This document shows positions 25,915-35,621 of a stretch of 64,000 nt of DNA, one piece after another. The notes beneath the pieces are model-generated. The model ran no database searches, had not been told where the DNA came from, and worked only from the letters and a program-made list of their open reading frames with translations. A program made the translations under genes and the position numbers. The first letter of the stretch is position 1. Each line of letters opens with the position of its first letter. This stretch comes from Paenibacillus sp. Soil766 (lineage in GTDB: Bacteria > Bacillota > Bacilli > Paenibacillales > NBRC-103111), in contig NZ_LMSJ01000023.1 of assembly GCF_001428105.1 (NCBI RefSeq), positions 126,147 to 190,146 of the forward strand, given 5' to 3'.

Positions 25915-27171
25915 TTATCTGCGATCTTCTGGACCACCAACAAAGGCTTGCTCTGCTGTGTCTAGGCCATATGCTGTGTGAAGAGCACGAATCACATCTG
26001 TTAAATTCGTATTGTCAATGACACAAGACATTTTAATCTCTGATGTACTTACCAACGAGATCGTAATGCCAAGATCAGAAATGACTTTGAACATTGTAGC
26101 TGCAACACCTGGTGAGCTAACCATACCGGCACCAACGATCGAAACTTTAACAAGATCAACTTCTGACGTCACTTCACGGAAACCAACTTCAGCACGAATT
26201 TGTTCAATGACATCTAATGCTTTCTCACGATCGGCCAATGTTGTTGTGAAAGAGAAATCCGCAGATCCGTTAATCACACCGCTTTGAACGATAATGTCCA
26301 CGTCAATTTGCACTTCAGCTAGTGCTAGGAAAACTTTCGCAAGCTGACCTGGTTTCTCAGGAACACCCAGAATACTAATTCTTGCTACATTTTTGTCATA
26401 TGCGATGCCACGAACGACGATTCCTTGCTCCATCACTGCTTCCTCCTTCACATTGGTGCCTTCATTGTAATTAAAACTCGAACGTACCACGAGGGTTACG
26501 TTGTAATTTTTGGCATATTCGACTGCTCGCGGATGAAGTACTGCAGCGCCAAGGTTGGCAAGCTCCAACATTTCATCATAGGAAATTTCAGCAAGCTTCC
26601 TAGCTACTTTCACAATCCGAGGATCCGTTGAATAGATGCCATCAACATCGGTATAAATTTCGCAAAGATCCGCTTTGATCGCTGCAGCAAGTGCTACTGC
26701 AGTTGTATCCGAGCCACCGCGGCCGAGTGTTGTAATCTCACCAGCTTCAGTCATCCCTTGGAAACCAGCTACGATGACAACATTCCCTTGCTCAATCGCG
26801 TTCAAGACACGATGAGGTTGAATATCAGAAATCCTTGCTTTTCCGTGTACAGGCTCCGTATAAATGCCACTTTGCCACCCGGTGTACGAAACCGCTTGTT
26901 CACCAAGATTATGTATCGCCATCGATAAAAGCGCTACGGAAACTTGTTCGCCCGTCGTCAACAACATATCCATTTCACGAGCCGGTGGGGCTCCATCGTA
27001 AATTTGCTTGGACAAGTCGATTAAATCATCCGTTGTATCACCCATCGCAGAAACGACAACAACACAGCTGTGACCAGCTTGTTTACGCTCCACGATTCTT
27101 TTTGCAACTCGTTTCATTCGCTCCGCATCACCGACAGAGCTACCGCCAAATTTCATCACTATAAGAGACAA
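25915..27171 (-). CDS. Aspartokinase with two ACT domains
   Basis: Phosphorylates aspartate, the first step to lysine, threonine, methionine and diaminopimelate. Starts MSLIVMKFGGSSVGD; the kinase domain has TTGEQVSVALL, GFQGMTEAGEITTLGRGGSDTTA and EIYTDVDGIYSTDPR, and the C-terminal third two ACT domains (GVPEKPGQLAKVF; SIVGAGMVSSPGVAATMF). TTG 27169-27171 behind AGGAG is chosen; an in-frame extension to 27228 has no support. Which isozyme (DapG- or LysC-type) cannot be told. It is inserted between yqhV and efp relative to B. subtilis. Confidence 0.93.
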   Translation of the reverse strand: MSLIVMKFGGSSVGDAERMKRVAKRIVERKQAGHSCVVVVSAMGDTTDDLIDLSKQIYDGAPPAREMDMLLTTGEQVSVALLSMAIHNLGEQAVSYTGWQSGIYTEPVHGKARISDIQPHRVLNAIEQGNVVIVAGFQGMTEAGEITTLGRGGSDTTAVALAAAIKADLCEIYTDVDGIYSTDPRIVKVARKLAEISYDEMLELANLGAAVLHPRAVEYAKNYNVTLVVRSSFNYNEGTNVKEEAVMEQGIVVRGIAYDKNVARISILGVPEKPGQLAKVFLALAEVQIDVDIIVQSGVINGSADFSFTTTLADREKALDVIEQIRAEVGFREVTSEVDLVKVSIVGAGMVSSPGVAATMFKVISDLGITISLVSTSEIKMSCVIDNTNLTDVIRALHTAYGLDTAEQAFVGGPEDRR

Positions 27172-27249
27172 AGCTGACCCACTCCTAACGCATACTAGTG
27201 CATAACAATTCAATATTATAGCATACAATTGGTGGGCTGTGGTAAGAAA

Positions 27250-27290
27250 AGAAAAAAAGCCTTTCAGACTTCTTAGAGTCTGAAAGGCTT
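27250..27290 (-). terminator. Strong terminator after efp
   Basis: Minus strand: 14-bp perfect stem AAGCCTTTCAGACT (27277-27290) with AGTCTGAAAGGCTT (27257-27270), 6-base loop, then TTTTTC. It lies 6 bp beyond the efp stop. Confidence 0.92.
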
Positions 27291-27296
27291 ATCTTA

Positions 27297-27860
27297 TTAG
27301 TTGCTTGCGCGTGAAAGGTATTTGCCATCATCTGTATCAACAGAAAGAACATCGCCTTCGTTAATGAACAGCGGCACCATGACATTAAGACCTGTTTCCA
27401 CTTTTGCATTTTTCAAAGCACCCTGTGCTGTGTTTCCTTTAACGCTTGCATCGGTTTCAACAACTTTCAAGTCAACGCTCTTCGGAAGGTTAATCCCTAG
27501 AATTTCGCCTTGATAGCTCATAATCTTGATGTTCATGTTTTCTTTCAGGAAGTTCAATTCCCATTTCAATTGTTCGTGGGAAAGCGAAATTTGATCATAA
27601 GTCTCTGTATCCATGAACGTGTACTCGTCGCCAGCTGCGTACAAGTATTGCATTTCACGGTTTTCGATGTGAGCACGTCCAACGTTCTCACCTGCACGGA
27701 AAGTACGCTCAACCGTATTGCCATTACGTAGGTTTTTCAACTTGGAGCGCACAAATGCAGCACCTTTACCTGGTTTAACGTGTTGGAAATCTAAAACTGT
27801 GAAAATATCATGCTCAACTTCAATCGTAAGACCTGTTTTAAAATCGTTTACTGATATCAC
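27297..27860 (-). CDS. efp: Translation elongation factor P
   Basis: Relieves ribosome stalling at polyproline. Three beta-barrel domains in 187 aa (185 in B. subtilis); the loop [10 protein letters not shown] places Lys32 at the tip, the residue modified with 5-aminopentanol in B. subtilis. C-terminal block [27 protein letters not shown] 27858-27860 follows GGAGGG. Follows the peptidase gene by 15 bp. Confidence 0.97.
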   Translation of the reverse strand: MISVNDFKTGLTIEVEHDIFTVLDFQHVKPGKGAAFVRSKLKNLRNGNTVERTFRAGENVGRAHIENREMQYLYAAGDEYTFMDTETYDQISLSHEQLKWELNFLKENMNIKIMSYQGEILGINLPKSVDLKVVETDASVKGNTAQGALKNAKVETGLNVMVPLFINEGDVLSVDTDDGKYLSRASN

Positions 27861-27875
27861 TTGTAAATCCCTCCG

Positions 27876-28949
27876 CTAGTCAATGATAAGAAAATCTTTG
27901 GTAGAATGTGTAAGTATTTTAATGCCGGTCTCAGTAATTACTACGTCATCCTCAATTCGAACTCCGCCAAAATCAGGGAGATAAATACCAGGTTCAACAG
28001 TAACAACCATACCAGGAGTTAAAATCATATCTTCGGTTTTCGACACACGCGGTGATTCGTGTATTTCCATCCCCAGCCCATGTCCGGTCCCGTGACCGAA
28101 ATAATCGCCATAGCCGCGCTTCACGATAACATCGCGTGCGAACGCATCGCCATCTCTGCCTGTAATCCCCGGTTTGAGGTTCGCCAAACAATGCAATTGT
28201 GCTTCCAAGACAATATCATAAATTTCTTTATGCTTGTCTGTCGGCTTTCCTAGCATAACCGTTCTTGTGATGTCAGAGCAATAACCTTTATAATACGCTC
28301 CAAAATCCAATTTGACAAATTCGTTTCCTTGGAGAATGCGATCACTTGCTTTGCCGTGAGGCAGCGCTGAACGCTCACCAGACGCTACGATCGTTTCGAA
28401 AGATGTTGAAGTGCCTCCGTTTTTACGAATAAACACTTCAATTTCCAGTGCAATATCTAACTCTTTGACACCTGGTTTAATGAAATTAAGGATGTGTGTG
28501 AAAGTTTGATCGGCCAAATCAGCCGCTTCCTGCATCACTTGCAGTTCCCCTTCATCTTTCACCATACGTATCAATTCAACAAGGCGAGAAGTTGGCACGA
28601 ATTCAATGCCCGGAAGCCCCTGTTGATAGTTGAGGAAATCACCATAAGACACATCACTTTGCTCAAATCCAAGCTTCGTGATCCCTTGCTGCTGCAAGAG
28701 TTCTCTTACGGACTCAATCGCCTTTGCTTTATGTTCTACCACTTCAAACAGTTTAGCTTGCTGCGGCGCTTGTGTCATATAACGGAAATCTGTTAATAAA
28801 ATGGCACGGTCTAACGTAATAAGTACATAGCCAGATGAACCGGTGAAACCAGATACATATGTACGGTTATATGCGTTCGTGATGAGTAGCGCCGGTAATT
28901 CTTGCTGTTGCATAGACTCGCGAAGACGTTCAATACGTTTCTCCTGCAT
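27876..28949 (-). CDS. Xaa-Pro dipeptidase/aminopeptidase (YqhT-like)
   Basis: M24 metallopeptidase cleaving X-Pro bonds. N-terminal creatinase-like domain (residues 1-125) then the catalytic domain with KLDFGAYYKGYCSDITRT, GHGTGHGLGMEIHE, VTVEPGIYLP and RIEDDVVIT, which contain the Asp/His/Glu metal ligands. ATG 28947-28949 (357 aa) lies 12 bases after AAGGA; an ATG at 28961 abuts that site. Same position as B. subtilis yqhT, upstream of efp. Confidence 0.93.
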   Translation of the reverse strand: MQEKRIERLRESMQQQELPALLITNAYNRTYVSGFTGSSGYVLITLDRAILLTDFRYMTQAPQQAKLFEVVEHKAKAIESVRELLQQQGITKLGFEQSDVSYGDFLNYQQGLPGIEFVPTSRLVELIRMVKDEGELQVMQEAADLADQTFTHILNFIKPGVKELDIALEIEVFIRKNGGTSTSFETIVASGERSALPHGKASDRILQGNEFVKLDFGAYYKGYCSDITRTVMLGKPTDKHKEIYDIVLEAQLHCLANLKPGITGRDGDAFARDVIVKRGYGDYFGHGTGHGLGMEIHESPRVSKTEDMILTPGMVVTVEPGIYLPDFGGVRIEDDVVITETGIKILTHSTKDFLIID

Positions 28950-29009
28950 CCAAATCACCATTCCTTCTTAACGTTTTGCTGGAGCAAAACTAACTTCGTA
29001 AGCACATAC

Positions 29010-29441
29010 TTACAGATGTGGGAGTAAAGCTCGTAAACCAAGCGCATAACTATCTGCGCCAAATCCACAAATTTGACCAATTACGACGGGTGCAATGACC
29101 GAATGATGACGAAATTCTTCACGTTTATGAATATTCGAAATATGAACCTCTACCGTTGGCAATTGGACCGTAGATAGCGCATCACGAATCGCATAGCTGT
29201 AATGAGTGAAGGCACCAGGATTCATAAGTATGCCATCCTTTGTACCGTAGGCTTCGTGAATTTTGTCAATAATCTCGCCTTCATGATTAGATTGGAAACA
29301 CTCCAATTCAAGCGAGAGCTCGGTTCCAAGCTTTTGCAAACCTTCAATAATGGAAGTAAGTGTCATGGTTCCATATACACCAGGTTCACGAATGCCAAGC
29401 ATATTCAAATTCGGACCATTCAAAACTAGAATCCTTTTCAA
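29010..29441 (-). CDS. aroQ: Type II 3-dehydroquinate dehydratase
   Basis: Shikimate-pathway dehydratase, dodecameric. Starts [20 protein letters not shown]; contains [31 protein letters not shown] and the active-site block [15 protein letters not shown]. 143 aa. TTG 29439-29441 is chosen because GGGAGG precedes it by eight bases; the frame extends upstream without support. Upstream of the peptidase gene as in B. subtilis. Confidence 0.95.
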   Translation of the reverse strand: MKRILVLNGPNLNMLGIREPGVYGTMTLTSIIEGLQKLGTELSLELECFQSNHEGEIIDKIHEAYGTKDGILMNPGAFTHYSYAIRDALSTVQLPTVEVHISNIHKREEFRHHSVIAPVVIGQICGFGADSYALGLRALLPHL

Positions 29442-29520
29442 TTGGAAATCCTCCCGCAACAATCGTCATAGGCAACTAGCTGCATATGGCTAATTAACCT
29501 TTGATATTTTACCATAACTT

Positions 29521-30012
29521 TCATGTCTTGGGTATAGCCTCTGTCGTTCTAGCGCTTGTATATTCAATAGCAATGGAATAACCAATAAACATCCCCCATA
29601 CGAGGAACAAACAAACATCACTGATTATCGTATTAAGCTCTAATTCCGTTATCCAATACACCATTCCCGTAATCGGCCCTACAATGAGATAAATAACCGC
29701 CCACCATAGTGCACCGTAACCTATCCCCCAAAAAGGACTGCGCAATTTCCACATTGTGACCATGTAGATGAAGGCAGCAAATATCGAGAATAACGAAAAC
29801 ACGATCCACCCCATGAACAATCCCATCCAAGTATTAAAGAAATCATGTTTGAAAAAAGGTTCGACAAGAAAGCCAATTCCTATGGTTGTGAACTTAAAAT
29901 AGTTCTCGACAATTTTGAGGGCACCCCATATCAACCCTGCAAAAAAACCGATATATAGCACAAATACCCAACGATTCGTTTGTTTTTTCTTCGCGGTATG
30001 CGCACTTGTCAT
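29521..30012 (-). CDS. yqhR: YqhR family membrane protein
   Basis: 163 residues, four hydrophobic helices (WVFVLYIGFFAGLIWGAL, FMGWIVFSLFSIFAAFIYMV, GYGALWWAVIYLIVGPITGM, VCLFLVWGMFIGYSIAIEY). Uncharacterised YqhR family; position between aroQ and divergent yqhQ matches B. subtilis. ATG 30010-30012 follows AAAGGAAG; a longer start at 30060 is unsupported. Confidence 0.88.
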   Translation of the reverse strand: MTSAHTAKKKQTNRWVFVLYIGFFAGLIWGALKIVENYFKFTTIGIGFLVEPFFKHDFFNTWMGLFMGWIVFSLFSIFAAFIYMVTMWKLRSPFWGIGYGALWWAVIYLIVGPITGMVYWITELELNTIISDVCLFLVWGMFIGYSIAIEYTSARTTEAIPKT

Positions 30013-30160
30013 CTGCGATCTTCCTTTCTCTACCGATAAGGCTTGTCTTTTCATTAGCAATCATAGTATGTTCTGTCGCAATCGGTAGCATTCAACACCT
30101 GAATCCGTTACAATAAGAAAGTGAGTAACTGAATTCGAGAAAGATGAGAAGGTGAATCTT

Positions 30161-31102
30161 GTGGCAGAACAAAACAATATATACGGAGGACAAGCCGTCA
30201 TCGAGGGCGTCATGTTCGCAGGAAGAAATGTGCATGTAACTGCTGTGCGCAAAAAAGACGGTTCCCTTGATTTTTTGGAAGTACCAAAAAAAGTGATTCC
30301 ATGGGTTCAAGCACTTAAGAAAATTCCTTTTGTTCGAGGAATTGTAGGAATTATCGAGTCCAGTGCCAAAGGTGCACAGCATCTGAATTTCTCTGCCGAA
30401 TCTTTCGCTGAGCAAGAAGGTGATGCTGACACGGTGAAGAAGGAAGAGAAAGGCGGCATTTTCTCTAGTATCTCCATGGTTCTAGGTGTTGCTTTTGTAG
30501 GTGTCCTTTCATTTTTATTTGGGAAATTCATTTTCACTTTAGTTCCAGCTATTATTGAACAGTTTTTGTTTCAAAATGTATTTAGCAATCAGATTCTTCA
30601 TAATCTTATAGAAGGTGTAATTAAAATCATTTTGCTGGTGGGGTATATTTACTTCATCTCTCTTACACCGATGATTCGGAGATTGTTTCAATATCATGGC
30701 GCAGAGCATAAAGTTATCAGCGCATACGAAGCAGGTATGGAATTAACAGTAAGCAATGTTCAAAAGTTCAACACCCTGCATTACCGTTGCGGAAGCAGTT
30801 TTATCGTATTCACCGTGTTAATCGGTGTTGTCATCTACTCGTTCCTTCACTACGACGGATTAGTCGAGCGTATTGTGCAGCGTTTAATTTTGTTACCATT
30901 GGTTATCGGTGTTTCTTATGAGGTATTACGCTTTACGAATTCCCTTCGTGAAGTTCCTGTTCTACGTTATTTAGGTTATCCTGGTCTTTGGCTACAATTA
31001 CTGACAACCAAAGAACCTGAAGACAGTCAAGTCGAGGTATCCATCGCATCTTTTAACCGCATGCTTGAAGCGGAAAAACGAATTATGGAGGGAAAAGCAT
31101 GA
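30161..31102 (+). CDS. yqhQ: YqhQ family (DUF1385) membrane protein
   Basis: 313 residues. The N-terminal block NIYGGQAVIEGVMFAGRN is the DUF1385 signature; then helices near residues 100-130, 145-170 and 210-255, with RRLFQYHGAEHKVISAYEAG and TLHYRCGSSFIVFTV between them. Function unknown; conserved in spore formers. GTG 30161-30163 follows AAGGTG at a good distance and is preferred to GTG 30152. The next gene overlaps its stop by 4 bp. Confidence 0.9.
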   Translation: MAEQNNIYGGQAVIEGVMFAGRNVHVTAVRKKDGSLDFLEVPKKVIPWVQALKKIPFVRGIVGIIESSAKGAQHLNFSAESFAEQEGDADTVKKEEKGGIFSSISMVLGVAFVGVLSFLFGKFIFTLVPAIIEQFLFQNVFSNQILHNLIEGVIKIILLVGYIYFISLTPMIRRLFQYHGAEHKVISAYEAGMELTVSNVQKFNTLHYRCGSSFIVFTVLIGVVIYSFLHYDGLVERIVQRLILLPLVIGVSYEVLRFTNSLREVPVLRYLGYPGLWLQLLTTKEPEDSQVEVSIASFNRMLEAEKRIMEGKA

Positions 31103-31356
31103 GAAGAAAGTTTTCCCCGATTGAGATTGCCATAGGAATACTGATTGCAATAGGCTTGATTGTTAGTCTTCGTGTCTTATTCATTCCCATTCTTGTGCTA
31201 GGGGCGATTTTCCTACTGTATAAATTCCCACCTTCCCGTTGGAAAAAACCTTCAATTAACCAGGGTAATGGTAAAGGTAAAACGAAGAACGCAAAATTCC
31301 GCGTCATCAACGGTACGAAAGACTCCGATAAGGATGATTTTCCAAAATATCACTAA
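31099..31356 (+). CDS. Small membrane protein in the YqhP position
   Basis: 85 residues: one long hydrophobic region (IAIGILIAIGLIVSLRVLFIPILVLGAIFLL split as two close helices), then a basic tail ending KDSDKDDFPKYH. Its start ATGA overlaps the yqhQ stop, so the two are co-translated. B. subtilis has yqhP here and the size and layout fit that SA1362-like family loosely. The stop overlaps the stop of the convergent patatin gene. Confidence 0.85.
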   Translation: MRRKFSPIEIAIGILIAIGLIVSLRVLFIPILVLGAIFLLYKFPPSRWKKPSINQGNGKGKTKNAKFRVINGTKDSDKDDFPKYH

Positions 31357-32330
31357 GTCAAGGATTTATGTGGAGGTCGCATCACATATTTCTCATAATT
31401 TTCTTCATAGGTACTGGCCGACCAACTTTTGAAATACGCTTTGGCCGCCAAGAAGCCCGACTCGTACAATGACATGCTTAATTCCTTGGAGATGTTGAAT
31501 TGTGTATTCCCAACACCTAGCGTAGGGATTTTAACGGTTCGGAACCGATTCTTCTGTTCAATGTAGCGTTCATCGTGTGCACTAAGCATTGTGCTAAAAA
31601 GCGCTTCTAGCATCGTAATAGGTCCTCGGATTGTACGTGTTGGCGTATCGTTCTTTCCAACGAGTTGAAAGCCAATAACAGGAATGAGCTTAGCGCGCGT
31701 CATTTCATGATCAAACACCCACAGCGGGAAGTTGCTTAACAACCCACCATCCACGATATAATTAAACTGCTCTGAGAAAGGCTTAGCCTTCTCGGAGCTT
31801 TTTATATTACGCCGAATTCTAACGGGATCAAAGAAGTATGGAATGCTTGTGCTCATCCTCACCGCTTTGGCAACTGAAAGCTTGCCAGGCTCGATGCCAT
31901 ATTGGGCTATATCATTAGGCAGAACCAATAGCTTGCCCTGTGTAATATCAGAAGCAATAATGCGGAGCTGGTTCGGCTGTAGATCGGCAAACGTACGAAC
32001 GCCTTTCGCCGCGAGTTGTTGATTAACCCAATGTTCCAAGGATTCTCCGGAATAAAGTCCTTTTTTGAGCAACAATCGTGCCGCGGGACCTATGAACTTC
32101 GTATTGAAAATAGGAGAACGTTGCATAAACGACTTGAAGGGCGCTCTAAGGATTAACTCCCTCATTTCTTCCCCCGAATAGCCAGCTGCCAATAGAGCAG
32201 CTACAATCGCACCAGAGCTTGTACCTGCAACATTATGGAAGGTATACCCTTGTTCAATGGCTGCGCTCACAGCACCTGCCAAGGCAATCCCTTTGACGCC
32301 ACCACCTTCAAACACACCGTTAATCTTCAT
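31353..32330 (-). CDS. Patatin-like phospholipase (YqhO-like)
   Basis: Serine hydrolase with the patatin Ser-Asp dyad: oxyanion loop FEGGGVKGIALAG at the N-terminus, nucleophile motif GTSSG and the DGG motif in YIVDGGLLSNFPLWVF. Probable lipid acyl hydrolase of unknown substrate. ATG 32328-32330 is nine bases after GGGAGG; an ATG three codons earlier is too close. Located as B. subtilis yqhO, between yqhP and mntR. Confidence 0.92.
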   Translation of the reverse strand: MKINGVFEGGGVKGIALAGAVSAAIEQGYTFHNVAGTSSGAIVAALLAAGYSGEEMRELILRAPFKSFMQRSPIFNTKFIGPAARLLLKKGLYSGESLEHWVNQQLAAKGVRTFADLQPNQLRIIASDITQGKLLVLPNDIAQYGIEPGKLSVAKAVRMSTSIPYFFDPVRIRRNIKSSEKAKPFSEQFNYIVDGGLLSNFPLWVFDHEMTRAKLIPVIGFQLVGKNDTPTRTIRGPITMLEALFSTMLSAHDERYIEQKNRFRTVKIPTLGVGNTQFNISKELSMSLYESGFLAAKAYFKSWSASTYEENYEKYVMRPPHKSLT

Positions 32331-32407
32331 ACCCTGCATCCTCCCGTAGCTCTATTTCGTAGGGCTTCTTAGGTATGTATGCGAGAGCAGTTTGTTTCTA
32401 TTCCACA

Positions 32408-32442
32408 ATAAAAAAGACAGAGGACCGTAAACGGTCTCTGCC
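32408..32442 (-). terminator. Terminator after mntR
   Basis: Minus strand GGCAGAG/ACCG pairs with CGGT/CTCTGTC around TTTA with one bulge, then TTTTTTATT. It begins at the last base of the mntR stop. Confidence 0.8.
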
Positions 32443-32867
32443 TAATTCTCTGCCTCTAATTCTTTACGAACATTCATAAGTTCATCCGCTCGACTGGGAT
32501 CTCTTCGAAAGTATTCTAATAAGGTTTCAATGCAGGTAATCGAATCCCAGCTTAAATGATGCTCTATGCCTTCGACATCCTTATATATATTGTCCTCATG
32601 GACACCAATTGTCGTTAAGAAATTTTCCAAAAGCTCATGACGATCCATCAAGCGTTTCCCCATCTTCTTCCCTTTAGGAGTTAGGATGAGACCGCGATAT
32701 TTTTCATAGATTAAATAATTATCTTTATCTAACTTTTGAATCATTTTAGTCACGGAGGAGGGGTGCACTTCAAGCCCTTCAGCAATGTCGGAAACACGAG
32801 CGTAACCTTTCTCATCGATAAGCTTGTATATTCTCTCCAAATAATCTTCCATACTTGGCGTAGCCAT
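32442..32867 (-). CDS. mntR: Manganese-responsive repressor MntR
   Basis: DtxR-family regulator of manganese transport. All six metal ligands of B. subtilis MntR align exactly: Asp8, Glu11, His77, Glu99, Glu102 and His103. Winged helix at residues 20-70 ([20 protein letters not shown]). 141 aa. GGGGGAAA precedes ATG 32865-32867. Its proximity to a metal ABC operon 3 kb away may be incidental; no clear MntR box was identified there. Confidence 0.97.
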   Translation of the reverse strand: MATPSMEDYLERIYKLIDEKGYARVSDIAEGLEVHPSSVTKMIQKLDKDNYLIYEKYRGLILTPKGKKMGKRLMDRHELLENFLTTIGVHEDNIYKDVEGIEHHLSWDSITCIETLLEYFRRDPSRADELMNVRKELEAEN

Positions 32868-33025
32868 TGCTATATTTCCCCCTGCTGTGCGAATTTCTTA
32901 GCCATACTGCTTACCTATCATAATGCATCTACCCAGATGCGGTCAAATCTCCCATGATTTCAAAGTACTTCTCTTTGGCACACTAAACTAATAGAATGTT
33001 ATTCCGATTCGTAGAGGAGGCCCTC

Positions 33026-34087
33026 ATGTCTACTGAGTTACTTACAAGGCCAATACCTGGCACAACAATTTTCGTGCCAGAGCTTGTTTATTTTGAACCA
33101 GATGCCCTGAAATATCCCAAAGGTAAGCAAATTTATCAATGGGCTGAGCAAGAAGGCCTTGAGATTCATATGACGACCTCTCATAACCAAATCCGTGATT
33201 TACCTGGAGAAACCGAGTTAGATAAATATCGAATTGCCAAGCGAACCTTAGTCGTTGGCCTACGTAAAACATTAAAATTTGAGACATCCAAGCCATCCGC
33301 CGAATACGCGATACCTATTGCAACAGGCTGCATGGGACATTGTCATTATTGCTATTTGCAAACTACGATGGGTGCGAAGCCCTACATCCGTGTGTATGTA
33401 AACATCGACGATATCCTTGAGGCGGCTACGCGCTATATTGAGGAACGAGAGCCAGAAATCACACGTTTCGAAGCCGCGTGCACATCAGATCCCGTAGGAC
33501 TTGAGCATATCTCTGGATCGCTCAAACAGTTAATCGAATTTATGGGTGAACAAGAGCATGGCCGTCTGCGATTTGTCACCAAATATCATCACGTAGAGCC
33601 ATTATTAGATGCCAAACATAACAAGCACACCCGATTTCGCTTTAGTGTGAACGCGGATTATGTGATCAAGAACTTCGAGCCTGGCACATCTCGATTTCAC
33701 GAGCGCATTGAAGCGGCAGGCAAAGTTGCCAAGGCGGGATATCCGCTTGGTTTCATCATCGCACCTATCATTTGGCATGAAGGTTGGGAGGAAGGTTATG
33801 CAACGTTACTCGAAAAGCTCCACAACACTTTGCCTGCCGAAGCCACTCAGGATCTAACCTTCGAAATGATTCAACATCGATTCACGAAAACTGCTAAGAA
33901 TATAATTGAGAAGCGCTATCCCAAAACGAAGCTGGAAATGGACGAAGAAAAGAGAAAATACAAATGGGGGAAATATGGGAAAGGTAAATATGTATACAAA
34001 GATGAACAAGCTATCGCGTTGAGGGAATTTATCACAGAGCAAATTTTCGAGAAGTTCCCTCAAGCGAAGATAGAATATTTTACATGA
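33026..34087 (+). CDS. splB: Spore photoproduct lyase
   Basis: Radical SAM enzyme that reverses the spore photoproduct thymine dimer during germination. The CxxxCxxC cluster is C102/C106/C109 (TGCMGHCHYC) and the conserved hydrogen-donor cysteine is Cys152 in FEAACTSDPVG. 353 aa. ATG 33026-33028 follows GAGGAGG; an in-frame ATG at 32996 precedes that site. Converges on ccdA with a 4-bp gap. Confidence 0.96.
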   Translation: MSTELLTRPIPGTTIFVPELVYFEPDALKYPKGKQIYQWAEQEGLEIHMTTSHNQIRDLPGETELDKYRIAKRTLVVGLRKTLKFETSKPSAEYAIPIATGCMGHCHYCYLQTTMGAKPYIRVYVNIDDILEAATRYIEEREPEITRFEAACTSDPVGLEHISGSLKQLIEFMGEQEHGRLRFVTKYHHVEPLLDAKHNKHTRFRFSVNADYVIKNFEPGTSRFHERIEAAGKVAKAGYPLGFIIAPIIWHEGWEEGYATLLEKLHNTLPAEATQDLTFEMIQHRFTKTAKNIIEKRYPKTKLEMDEEKRKYKWGKYGKGKYVYKDEQAIALREFITEQIFEKFPQAKIEYFT

Positions 34088-34091
34088 ATCC

Positions 34092-34805
34092 TTAAAATTT
34101 CAAGAAATCTGGTGTAATGGAGTTCAACCAAAGGGTGATCTGCGTCATTTTACCTGTATATAGAAGAATGGCGATGACGATCATCAACCCTCCGCCAATT
34201 TTCATAAGTAGGTTGGAATAGCGTAGAATCCATTTGGTTGAACCGATAAAAAAGGAAAGGATAAAAAATGGAATCGCGAATCCAAGCGAGTATGACGTAG
34301 TTAGTTGAAACCATGTTCCTGGTTCAGTTGCAGCTAAAGCAAGGATCGCTGATAGAATAGGCCCAACACATGGTGACCATCCCGCTGCAAACCCCATCCC
34401 AACAAAGATTGAGCCAACATAACCGGCTGGGCGGAATTTAATCGACAGTTTGCGTTCTTTCATTAGCCATTGAGGTTGAAATATACCGAGTAAAAATAGG
34501 CCCATTACAAATATTAATAGTGCAGCAATTTGACGAAGCAAGTCGCGATAATCAATAAAGAAGCTGCCGACAAAACCCGCCGTTAGCCCCAAGGCGTAGA
34601 AAATAATGGAGAAGCCCACGATAAAGCTTAATGTGTGAAGCATCGTTTGACGCCTTACTTGTACGGTTGTTCTCCCTGACTTAAGTTCACTGACCGAAAT
34701 ACCTGTTATGTAGGATAAGAACGAAGGATATAGAGGCAAACAACAAGGTGAAATGAAAGATGCGATCCCCGCCCAAAGGGCGATCCATATGTTAACTGAA
34801 TCCAT
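34092..34805 (-). CDS. ccdA: CcdA-type cytochrome c biogenesis/thiol transfer protein
   Basis: Six-helix membrane protein of the DsbD/CcdA family that passes reducing equivalents across the membrane. The redox cysteines lie in SPCCLPLYPSFLSY (first helix) and GWSPCVGPILS (fourth helix). 237 aa. ATG is 3 bp after the permease stop, so it is transcribed with the metal ABC genes. An extracytoplasmic thioredoxin-like partner is not encoded nearby. Confidence 0.92.
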   Translation of the reverse strand: MDSVNIWIALWAGIASFISPCCLPLYPSFLSYITGISVSELKSGRTTVQVRRQTMLHTLSFIVGFSIIFYALGLTAGFVGSFFIDYRDLLRQIAALLIFVMGLFLLGIFQPQWLMKERKLSIKFRPAGYVGSIFVGMGFAAGWSPCVGPILSAILALAATEPGTWFQLTTSYSLGFAIPFFILSFFIGSTKWILRYSNLLMKIGGGLMIVIAILLYTGKMTQITLWLNSITPDFLKF

Positions 34806-34808
34806 GAT

Positions 34809-35609
34809 TTATATCCTCAATCCTCTCTTTAAAATAATCCCAATTAAAATAGCGATGAGGCTCAGTACAATCGTCCCTCCTGGTGCCAGATCCCAAATCC
34901 CAGCTACGACAAGCCCCACGATGACTGCAATTTCCGAGAATAAAATCGCTAAGAAAACGGAATGTTTGAAACTGCGAGCAATTAACAGACTGCATGCGAC
35001 TGGAATGGTTAACAACGAGGAAACCAATAAGGCTCCTACAATTTTGATAGCAACTGAAATGACTAGTGCCGTCAGCATCGTAATCATCATATTATAAAAT
35101 TTCAAAGGAAGTCCACTTACACTCGCTGCATCCTCGTCAAAAAACATCAAGAAAAATTCTTTGAAATGAAAAGCGATCACACCAATAACTAGTACACATA
35201 CCACTAACACCACCCATAAATCAGTGGAATCTAATGTATAAATGCTGCCGAACAGATAGCTCATTACATTCATATTAAACCCTTTGCCTAGGGTAAAAAG
35301 TAACGTTGCCAACGCAACTCCGCCTGACATGATAATAGCTATAGAAAGCTCAGCGTAGGTTTTATACGCCTTGCGCAATCGCTCTATCGCGAATGAAGCC
35401 AGTAAGGCAAATACAAGTCCTACGCCTAGTGGGTACACATTGATTAAGAAACCGAGCGCTACGCCGGCGATCGAAACATGTGCTAACGTGTCCCCTATCA
35501 TGGATAGACGTCTTAGAACAAGAAAAACGCCCATTAATGGCGCAGTAAGCCCGATCAGTAATCCACCTATTAATGCACGTTGAAAAAAGTACTCTGTAAA
35601 TATGTCCAA
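34809..35609 (-). CDS. znuB: Zinc/manganese ABC transporter permease
   Basis: ABC-3 permease with about eight helices: GGLLIGLTAPLMGVFLVLRR, MIGDTLAHVSIAGVALGF, EFFLMFFDEDAASVSGLP and VAIKIVGALLVSSLLTIPVA, all family blocks. 266 aa. TTG 35607-35609 eight bases after AAGGAG. Order here is binding protein, ATPase, permease, ccdA. Confidence 0.92.
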   Translation of the reverse strand: MDIFTEYFFQRALIGGLLIGLTAPLMGVFLVLRRLSMIGDTLAHVSIAGVALGFLINVYPLGVGLVFALLASFAIERLRKAYKTYAELSIAIIMSGGVALATLLFTLGKGFNMNVMSYLFGSIYTLDSTDLWVVLVVCVLVIGVIAFHFKEFFLMFFDEDAASVSGLPLKFYNMMITMLTALVISVAIKIVGALLVSSLLTIPVACSLLIARSFKHSVFLAILFSEIAVIVGLVVAGIWDLAPGGTIVLSLIAILIGIILKRGLRI

Positions 35610-35621
35610 AACGCCCGCTCC

